A model generated the notes under the pieces. It did not search any database and was not told where the DNA came from. It saw only the letters and a program-made list of their open reading frames with translations. The position numbers were made by a program, and so were the translations under genes. A DNA stretch of 64,000 bases from Misgurnus anguillicaudatus (taxonomy: Eukaryota; Chordata; Actinopteri; Cypriniformes; Cobitidae), in the NCBI RefSeq assembly GCF_027580225.2, contig NC_073354.2, forward strand, positions 21,411,001 to 21,475,000, given 5' to 3'. This document shows positions 56,010 to 64,000 of this stretch, piece after piece; within the stretch, counting starts at the first letter, position 1, and every line of letters begins with the position of its first letter.

Positions 56010-56641
56010 TTAAAGGATTAGTCAATTTTCTTTTAAAAAAATCCAGATAATTTACGCACCACCATGTCATCCAAAATGTTGATGTCTTTCTTTGTTCAGT
56101 CGAGAAAAAAATATGTTTTTTGAGGAAAATATTCCAGGATTTTTCTCATTTTAATGGACTTTAATGGACACCAACACATAACAGTTTTAATGCAGTTTAA
56201 AATAGCAGTTTCAACGGAGTTTCAAAGGACTCTAAACGATCCCAAACGAGGCATAAGGGTCTTATCTAACGAAACGATTGTCATTTTTGAAATATAAAAA
56301 ATATGCACTTTTAAACCACAACTTCTCGTATATCTCTGGTTATGTGAAGCGCCAGCGCGACCTCACGCAATACGTCATCACGTCAAGATGTCACTGGACC
56401 GGAAATAGACAAAAAGTTTAAAGTCCTTTGAAACTCCAATGAAACTGCAATTTTAAACTGCATTTAAACTGTTACGTGTTGGGGTCCATTAAAGTCCATT
56501 AAAATGAGAAAAATCCTGGAATGTTTTCCTCAAAAAAAAAAAAAAACATAATTTCTTCTCGACTGACCAAAGAAAGACATCAACATTTTGGATGACATGG
56601 TGGTGAGTAAATTTTTTTAAGAAAATTGACTAATCCTTTAA
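56010..56641. mobile_element. TTAA-flanked palindromic element (TTAAAGGATTAGTCAATTTT)
   Basis: 632 bp. TTAA at 56010-56013 and 56638-56641. Left TTAAAGGATTAGTCAATTTT, right AAAATTGACTAATCCTTTAA. The pairing runs deep: CATCCAAAATGTTGATGTC pairs with GACATCAACATTTTGGATG. The 5' part also occurs, truncated, at 30135-30300. Non-coding. Confidence 0.85.
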
Positions 56642-56716
56642 AGAAAATTCAACCAAATATAAACATTTATATATTTTACTCACCCTTTCCAGATGTATAT
56701 GACAACAAATGTCTAA

Positions 56717-56970
56717 TTAAAGGGATACTTCACCGATTTAGCATTCAGCTTTGTATCTGTAGAAACCCGGCAGTATTACTGAATGACCATGTTTCCCTCC
56801 CTCATTTCCCCCTGAGAGGAGAGATATCTGCATTTTGGTTCTGCAAAAAAGTCCTCCGATGATGTAATATGACGATTTTTGCATCATCGGAGGACTTTTT
56901 TGCAGAACCAAAATGCAGATATCTCTCCTCTCAGGGGGAAATGATGGAGGGAAACATAGTCAGTAATTAA
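56717..56970. mobile_element. TTAAAGGGATACTTCACC element with 90-bp hairpin
   Basis: Starts TTAAAGGGATACTTCACC. The arm at 56771-56861 pairs with 56879-56969 (for example GAGAGGAGAGATATCTGCAT and ATGCAGATATCTCTCCTCTC), with an 18-bp loop. The right terminus is lost. Confidence 0.75.
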
Positions 56971-58865
56971 AATACCTTTTTTCACAAATAAAGCTAACTT
57001 TAGTCATTTCGTTGGTATTTAACAAATTGGACTGCAAAACCCTCTAAGTACATGCAGAAATCTCTACTTCTAAAAAAGTGATCAGTTACTCTTCACTGTC
57101 CTTTCTGAATAAATGTTAAAGTCAGAAAATCATTCATATCATTATTCGGCAAACCTCCTTTAACTGGGTAAAGAATACTCGTATTATAAACCTTGGACTT
57201 GGACTTTGTTACTGGATTTCTGGATTTTGCCAACAAAGCAGTATTTCTGAATGGCCCAAACCTAGGATTAAGTGGATTTTAAATGTATTTAATAAACATA
57301 CTGTATAATATGTGCGGAGCACAGCCCATATCATTTTTGACTGAGATGTTGTTTATCAATTTTTCAAATTTTACTGAAATGCCGAAATATGATACATTTA
57401 AACTTGTTAAAACTTGTTATAATTGCTGTGGGTTTATGTTAAACCACCAGATGCTTTGAGTGTAAATTGCATATTTTTTTTAATGAGTGGCACTAAATCT
57501 TTCTTATGTTGTAATTAAACAGAACCTGCTGTGGTAAGCAAGCAGCACTGTATACAATATTCTTGATGAACAACAGAGGAGGTGTGTCTGTGATAATGTA
57601 TTATATATGCTTTAACTACCAAAAATACAGCAATGCAAACAAAAACATGCATGCAGCTGTACTGTATATATAAGCCAAGAAATACACTATTTTTTTAGAA
57701 AAAAAATGAATGAATGAATAGCTGCGTTGAACAGGAATGACTAATGTCAAGTTCCTATCAGCCGTGGTTGAGCACTTTAAGCCTTACAAAGCCTTCTGTA
57801 AGTTCCTTCTCTATTACCACATAAATGTTTAGGTCAGAGCAGTTCTGAGAAAACAAACTATGCCATATTGAATCTTTTTCATGCTGACAACCATCCAGAT
57901 GTGTGGTCAGGGGCATGAGAATTTTAAAAGGAGGAAATACTTCACAGGATGGCCTATTTAATATGGGCTACAAGTAATGCAAGTTGATGTAAAATTGTTT
58001 CAGTCATAACTAATAGCCTTCAGCACTGTTTGGTTTTGAAAACAGCACATTTTAAAATGAATCCCAAGACATCCCAAGTTGTTCACCTGATTGCTCAGTG
58101 TAAAAAAAACACCCTGTGCACTATGACCTCATGTGCACCCACTTTCATGTTTTTCTGAGAATGCCATGAGATCTTCAGCCAGTAATAATAGATCCAAGCT
58201 GAAAAAGCTTTTTTAAATTGATGGTTTTATTGTTCTTGACATTGCGCCATAGAGAGGAATGCAAAGAGAGGCTCGTTGCTTTACTAATATTAGACAGGAG
58301 GACGAATACCCCTCTCGGTTTTAGTACAAATGTAAAATGTTCAAGATTTTAAAAAAATGCTTGATTCATGCAGTTCTTCCTTTTTGTTATTGTGCAAGAT
58401 CTGTGAGATCCTCATGACCTGATATATCTTCTGAGATCTTCTTATTTTACAACCTTTTTAAACACACCCATCTTGCATGACACTTTAAAATTCTAACCCC
58501 TCTGTTTTAACAGTACTTAACAATGTGATCTCTTTGTTCATATGCCCTGCCATTACATACCAAATAATATACTGTAAATTCCATGGTAAATTAATATGAA
58601 CATCATTCAGTACTAGGGTCAAATTTGAGTAATATATTAGTAATTTTTCCCAGCGGGATATAGGATGAGATAATACTGTTTAAATTGGTGTGGTTTGAAA
58701 TGACCCTTCTTTTTTGCGACAAAAGCTCTGCCAGAAATGTACACTGAGGTTGGATGCATTTTGTACAGCTGTTTATTTTGAAACAAGAAGGAAAAGCATG
58801 TCCTTAAATTTTATTTTCATCATACGTTGTTTTAATAAAGGTGTTTGTGACATCCCACATGAGCA
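56971..58865. other. Non-coding; 57226-57360 resembles 29957-30105
   Basis: Mostly AT-rich without recognised repeats. 58190-58350 is a more complex patch. No gene is supported. Confidence 0.35.
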
Positions 58866-59295
58866 GTGTTGGGGGTAACGCATTACAAGTTATGTGCATT
58901 ATGTAACAATATTACTTTTCTGAAGTAACAAGTAAATAACGAATTACTTTTAAAATATACACATAATATTTTAGTTACTTTTTATAAAAAGTAATGCAAG
59001 TTACTTTTTAGTTTAATTAATTTGATTTAAAAATATGTACTGAATTAAACAAAACATAGTCACATTATGCACTCTATGCATACACGCCTGTTTGGGAACA
59101 GTTTGAGTCAGAAACTGAGATGGCAGGCCAGAGCTCGACATTTTTGTGATGAAATATGCAATTTCTGAATGCAGAACTTTTCCGTCATAAAAAACACCTG
59201 CAAGGCCTGAAAGAGATCAAGCCTCAGGCAAGAAAAAGTAACACAAAAGTAACTAAATAGTAACATAAGCATTACTTTCCATGAAAAGTAACTAA

Positions 59296-60285
59296 TGGCG
59301 CTTTTCCATTGCATGGTGCCCGGCGGTTTGGTTTGGTTTGGGTCGGGTCAGCTCACCTCACTTTGGCGTGGTTAGCTTTTCCATTGAGTTTAGTATCACT
59401 TCGCAGTGGGAGGAATTATAGGCGTGTCGTTATATTTGCGCTGCATACGGCTGTGACATCATACAAGAGAGAGCGTCCATGTACATTCCCATACATTTAT
59501 TTATTTATCAGTCCGCCACAAAATTAAAATTGGCCACCACAAATGGATGTTTACTTTGCACATCGCGTTTATAACCACCTATGTCTCACATGACAGTTTC
59601 TGTTCAAACACCCGTGGCGTCAGTCGACGGATCCGCTGAGCCTCAATGAAGTTGCATTAAAGCATAAATAATACTGACGTGCACGTCGCGAATGTGCCGC
59701 CACAAAATTAAAATTGGCCACCACAAATAGAAGTTTACTTTGCACATCGCGTTTATAACTACCTATGTCTCACATGACAGTTTCTGTTCAAACACCAGTG
59801 GCGTCTGTCGACGGCGCTCCGCTGAGCCTCAATGAAGTTGCATTAAAGCATAAATAATACTGACGTGCACGTCGCGAATGTGCCGCCATAAACTGCAAGT
59901 CTGGAAAAAACTTTTATGTGTTCCTGATTCACAACCTGTGGATGTTTTTAATCGCTAAAAGGGTGTTTGGAAACTTAAAACAGAGCACAGATGACAACAT
60001 GTTTGCTCGAGACAGCGCAAGCTAGCAGCAAGCCTTAAGCTAAAGCTAATATTTTACATAATAGGATGACGGCGCCGATGACGATTCTCTCAGACCAATC
60101 AGTGAACTACAGTGTTTACGCGTCACGTTTGGTATCAGCTCGGGTCGCTTGGAACCCCAACCGAGGTGGTACGAAAAAAAGTATCGGGTACTACGAAGTG
60201 ATCCCAATGGAAAAGCTTCCAAAAGTAAGCTGACCCGACCCAAACTAAACCAAACCGTGGGGTACTATGCAATGGAAAAGCGCCA
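59296..60285. mobile_element. Harbinger-like element with TGGCGCTTTTCCATTGCA ends
   Basis: 990 bp, left TGGCGCTTTTCCATTGCA and right TGCAATGGAAAAGCGCCA perfectly inverted. TAA duplication at 59293-59295 and 60286-60288. Second-tier pairing of GGTTTGGTTT / AAACCAAACC and CTTTTCCATTGAG / CAATGGAAAAGCTT. It contains a tandem duplication (59513-59882). No transposase. The TAA duplication points to PIF/Harbinger. Confidence 0.8.
59513..59882. repeat. 184-bp tandem duplication inside the Harbinger-like element
   Basis: Two head-to-tail units begin CCGCCACAAAATTAAAATTG at 59513 and 59697; a third partial start (CCGCCATAAA) is at 59883. Units differ at few positions (for example GGATCCGCTG versus GGCGCTCCGCTG), so the duplication is fairly recent or has been kept similar. 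Confidence 0.9.
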
Positions 60286-60357
60286 TAAGTAACGCAATTC
60301 GTTACTTTTTTGGGAGTAACTTATTATTGTAATGCATTACTTTTAAAAGTAACTTTA

Positions 60358-60978
60358 CCAAGTTTACCAACTTTAGATTTACTTTACCAAGATATTTATC
60401 ATTATACGATTTTTGGTCAATATCCTAGCCTAGCATGATATACTATATTAAATATTATCTGATGCCATCATTGTACTATGATACTGTCATCTTTTGACTG
60501 TGAAGGATTATACTGAATTTTTTTCTTGGATTCAGAGATGTCCTCGGGCATTTCAGATGCTACCCAAGGAGCCCCTAATCCCCTTTTTTGATTATCTGGA
60601 ATTTATCCTTTAAGCAGTGCTGCAAGGTGTCAAACAAAAAGTATGCAATGATAGAAATAAGGATGAGACATGTATTATCAGATAAAACAGACAAGAGGAT
60701 AAAATCAGCCAACTTCTCCCTGGGGTTATGACCTCTGGAATAAACAAATGATAATTACGCAAGCGTTCTTATGTCAGAGGGAGAGAACATAACTAGAGCC
60801 AGCTCTAGTGCTTGATTTATTTATTGACAGATGAAGGAACTGGACTATATCTAAGGGCATATCCACTCCTTGTCCCTTGGCCATCTCTCTGTGGGTCCAC
60901 AGAGTTCCTTAGAAAATAAACTGAATGGCCATTACTATGTTTACATTAGTGGTGCAATGACATCATATTTTTTAGTTG
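60358..60978. other. Unique non-coding DNA
   Basis: 60530-60940 is complex and repeat-free by eye. No gene was recognised. Confidence 0.4.
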
Positions 60979-62606
60979 TGCACAGACAGACAGACAGGCC
61001 AACAAGCAGAGATAGATCAGACAGACACACAGGCAGAAAGAGGCAAAGATCGATAGAGCCAGACAGAGGCTGAGACAGGCAGACAGGCTGAGAAAGACAA
61101 GCTGAGACAGACAGGCTGAGACCGACAGACATAAAAAGACAAGCTGAGACAGACAGACAGACAGAAAGAAGCAAAGATCGATAGAGCCAGACAGAGACTG
61201 AGACAGAGAGAAAGACAGACAGGCTGAAACAGAAAGGCTGAGACAAACAGGCTGAGGCAGACAGACAGAAAGAGGTAAAGATAGATAGAGCCAGACAGAG
61301 ACTGAGACAGACAGACAGGCTGAAACAGAAAGGCTGAGACAGACAGGCTGAGACAAAAAGACAGAAAGAGGCAAAGAGAGATAGTGCCAGACAGAGGCTG
61401 AGACAGACAGGCTGAGATAGACAGACAGGCTAAAAACGGAAAGACAGACAAGCTGAAACAGACAGACAGACAGACAGACAGGCTCAAACAGACAGAAAGA
61501 CAGACTGAGACACACAGGTAGACAGGCCGAGATAGAAAGACAGAAAGACAGACAGATACAAATTGAGACAGACAGGCTGAGACAGACAGACAGAAAGAGG
61601 CAAAGAAAGATAGAGCCAGACAGAGACTGAGAAAGACAGGCTGAGACAGACAGACAGGCTGAAACAGACAGGCTGAGATAGACAGACAGACTCAGACAGA
61701 CAGACAGACTGAGACAAACAGACAGGCTGAGACAGACAGACAGACAGACAGACAGAGACACACAGACAGACAGACAGACTGAGACACACAGACACACAGA
61801 TAGACAGGCTGAGATGGATAGACAGACAGACAGACAGACAGGCTGAGACAGACAGGCCGAAAGAGGCAAAGATCGATAGAGCCAGACAGAGACTGAGCCA
61901 GACAGACAGACAGGCTGAGACAGATAGACAGACAGGCTGAAACAGACAGACAGACAGACAGAGACACACAGACAGACAGACAGACAGGCTGAGATGGATA
62001 GACAGACAGACAAACAGACAGGCTGAGACACACAGACCGAAAGAGGCAAAGATCGATAGAGCCAGACAGAGACTGAGCCAGACAGACAGACTGAGACAGA
62101 CAGACAGGCTGAGACAGATAGACAGACAGGCTGAAACAGACAGGCTGAGATAGACAGACAGACTGAGACAGACAGACAGACAGACTGAGACAGACAGACA
62201 GACAGACAGAGACACACAGACAGACAGACAGGCTGAGACACACAGATAGACAGGCTGAGATGGATAGACAGACAGACAGACAGACAGGCTGAGACACACA
62301 GACCGAAAGAGGCAAAGATCGATAGAGCCAGACAGAGACTGAGCCAGACAGACAGACTGAGACAGACAGAGAGGCTGAGACAGACAGACAGACAGGCTGA
62401 GACACACAGATAAGACAGGCTGAGACAGACAGACAGGCTGAGAAAGACAAGCTGAGACAGACAGGCTAAGACAGACAGACAGATAAAGGCAAAGATCGAT
62501 AGAGCCAGACAGAGACTGAGACAGACAGGCTGAAACAGACAGTCTGAGATAGACAGACAGATACAAACTGAGACAGACAGACAGGCTCAGACAGACAGAT
62601 ACAGAC
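60979..62606. repeat. CAGA-based satellite with higher-order units
   Basis: About 1.6 kb built from CAGACAGA and CAGGCTGAGA words. Nine copies of a longer marker, near GAAAGAGGCAAAGATCGATA followed by GAGCCAGACAGAGACTGAG, start at 61034, 61164, 61268, 61364, 61593, 61859, 62039, 62304 and 62482. Spacing alternates near 180 and 265 bp in the right half, giving a higher-order period of about 445 bp. The long minus-strand frames of Cys-Leu-Ser-Val repeats come from this low-complexity base pattern and are not genes. Confidence 0.95.
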
Positions 62607-62627
62607 CCTTTCACAAACAATAATATT

Positions 62628-63505
62628 AAACTTTATTCACACAGCATTTTGGTCCCAGAAAATTTCCGTAAATTGTCAAACAGGCTTCTGTGTGAACACA
62701 AACCTGTCCGTAAATGTTCTGGGATCACTTCCGGAAGGAGGACCTAGTAACATTGCTGTAACGTATAGGGAAAGCTTTGTGTGTGAACAAGACAGCGAAA
62801 CAATGCCGCAAGGCAGTGGTTCTCAAACTGGGGTCCGGGGCCCCCAGGGGGGCCGCGAGATGGTGCCAGGGGGGCCCCAGTTCTATGACATTTTATAAAA
62901 TACATTCATTTATCATGAATTCTGTGTAATTAAACCTAAAAAAAATAAGGCTACTAACCAACAGCACTACTTTGTATAACTTAATATGTTTTGTTTAATT
63001 AAAATGTTACATTTTAGAACAGTTTTTGTCATAAATTTTCTTTGGGGGGGGCCGCGAAGGAGTGCACCGTACACAAGGGGGGCCGCACGCGGAAAAAGTT
63101 TGAGAACCACTGCCGTAAGGGGCGTGCCGTAGTGGGGAAGTGCGTGTCATTGCAACCAGAAGTTATGGTTCGGCTCTTTAAAACAGGGATTTAAACGCAG
63201 ATCAACATTCACATTGAGAAATGTCGGCAAACAGGACTAAAGCAATGATGAGGGAGCTTGTCACTATCGATGCTGAAGTTGAGATCATTCAGCAGCATGA
63301 CAGAACAGCACATCAGCGCAACCTACCAAGTGCAGGTCTTTAAATACGTCACGTGTCTTTACGGGATTTTAACTGTATGTGTGTGAAAGTGTGCACAGAT
63401 TCCAGAAAATAATTAGCAGTGTGCCTTAACCAAAAATCAAACAATCCCGGACAAAACCCGGACGCATTTTCCTTAATCTCTGTGTGAAAAGGACTTTAGA
63501 GTATT
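62628..63505. mobile_element. Element with TTCACACAG / CTGTGTGAA ends, hAT inserted
   Basis: TTCACACAGCATTTTGG at about 62636 and CTCTGTGTGAAAAGGAC at about 63478 are in inverted orientation. AAATTTCCGTAAATTG and further CTGTGTGAACA words repeat inside. Boundaries are approximate. A hAT element interrupts it. Confidence 0.5.
62814..63112. mobile_element. hAT non-autonomous element (CAGTGGTTCTCAAA)
   Basis: 299 bp, left CAGTGGTTCTCAAACTGGGG, right AAAAGTTTGAGAACCACTG. The 8-bp flanks CCGCAAGG (62806-62813) and CCGTAAGG (63113-63120) match at 7 of 8, as expected for hAT. CAGTGGTTCTCAAA ends are those of Charlie-like hATs in vertebrates. Subterminal GGGGGGCCGC occurs at both sides. Confidence 0.85.
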
Positions 63506-64000
63506 AAACTTCACTAGATCGTATAAGCAACCTGGACTTTTAAATCCATTTATTGTGATTGTTTTTATTTTGTTTAGTGCAACTTGAAGGCTTTTGTTGC
63601 TTTCGCAGCCAATCTGTGTAATACACTATATAATCTATGTTGCGGAGGTTTGTCACCGTGCCCTGGCCAATATCACTCCCTCCCCCACAGGCGATATTCA
63701 TGGGAAATGTGCCCCTGTTATCAGACCCCCACAAAATGTGGCACTCGCAGAAAGGAAATGAAACAGAGGAAAAAGGCAGGGAAGGCCAGGTTTGCATGGG
63801 GGAAGGGGGTAATGACGGGAAAGCAGCTATTGAACCAACTTTAAGGCCACAGCATACTCAGAATCCCATTCACAAAGAGCATGACTGCTTCAACGCCCAT
63901 CAGTGTGGCTTTGTCAATGAAGGGACACAGCTGATGGGCGGGATGAAGGAGTCCATGAAGAGTCTATTTTCTCCTTTGGGGGCAAAACCATAAGAGAAAC
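63506..64000. promoter_or_regulatory. Unique block, candidate conserved non-coding element
   Basis: 63640-63960 is complex and repeat-free, with CCCTGGCCAATATCACTCC, GGCGATATTCATGGGAAATG and GACTGCTTCAACGCCCATCA. Overlapping frames occur on both strands (63584-63844, 63637-63993 and the reverse 63540-63797), none with a recognisable domain. The block runs off the window edge, so a coding exon cannot be excluded. Confidence 0.35.

Larger units (their letters stand above)
58866..60357. mobile_element. GTTGGGGGTAACGCATTAC element split by an insertion
   Basis: Left GTGTTGGGGGTAACGCATTA; the right part AAGTAACGCAATTCGTTAC to GTAATGCATTACTTTTAAAA continues after the insertion. Rich in AGTAAC/GTTACT words throughout. 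The right end is degraded. The 990-bp insertion is at 59296-60285. Confidence 0.7.

Noticed and set aside
60979..62606. Regularly spaced repeats resembling a CRISPR array
   Set aside because: The units have no unique spacers, the spacing is irregular, and the window is vertebrate DNA. It is a satellite.
60941..62620. Very long minus-strand reading frames (up to 431 codons) of Cys-Leu-Ser-Val repeats
   Set aside because: They arise because the CAGACAGA background lacks stop codons in several frames at once. Multiple overlapping frames are open, and there is no domain or composition typical of a protein.
1..64000. Endogenous retrovirus or other viral insertion
   Set aside because: No long terminal repeats, primer-binding site, or viral polymerase or envelope motif was seen. 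The only reverse-transcriptase motif (22421-22725) is LINE-type.

Overview
The window looks like non-coding DNA from a ray-finned fish, most likely a cypriniform (carp/zebrafish relative). This is inferred from the repeat content: several mobile-element families here have ends that I associate with cyprinid genomes. They include the TA-flanked element starting TGTGACCCTGGACCAC, the TTTAAAGGGGACAT element (three copies), the TTAAAGGCGGAGTGCACG element, and a tRNA-like SINE. No intact host protein-coding gene, rRNA gene or functional tRNA gene could be supported. The open reading frames are short, lack domain signals, and mostly lie in repeats. The sequence fits a gene desert or a very large intron.

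Layout: 1-7.6 kb is packed with DNA-transposon copies, many nested. One is a Harbinger-type element (6253-7468) holding a broken Myb/SANT-like gene (6515-6745). 7.6-9.0 kb is non-repetitive. 9040-12040 is a 3.0-kb TA-flanked DNA transposon carrying a multi-exon gene remnant that keeps one reading frame across four exons, with a single in-frame stop. 12-14.4 kb is unique. 14400-15087 is an element with a broken RecQ-like helicase exon (Walker A visible), followed by a TTTAAAGGGGAC element. 15.5-20.5 kb is mostly unique, with two (TA)n tracts and a strong candidate conserved non-coding element at 18790-19090. 20.5-29.6 kb mixes Tc1/mariner-like elements, an L2-like reverse-transcriptase fragment, nested insertions and unique DNA. 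29.6-36.4 kb is mostly unique with scattered repeats and a SINE. 36.4-46.6 kb is dominated by nested transposons, including a three-deep nest at 40949-42100, but with unique islands at 39.3-40.9 and 42.9-44.6 kb. 46.6-51.3 kb holds unique DNA plus a second RecQ-like helicase remnant. 51292-54507 is one large element riddled with later insertions. 54.5-60.9 kb alternates unique DNA with TTAA-type and Harbinger-like elements. 60979-62606 is a 1.6-kb CAGA-based satellite with higher-order structure. The last 1.4 kb holds a nested hAT copy and then unique DNA.

No gene network can be described. The functional interest lies in gene cargo remnants inside transposons (Myb/SANT, two RecQ-like helicase pieces, one unidentified spliced gene), the insertion history readable from target-site duplications, and several unique islands that may be cis-regulatory. 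Family names rest on end sequences, target-site duplications and memory of fish repeats; no database was searched. All calls of conserved non-coding DNA are inference and need a cross-species alignment.
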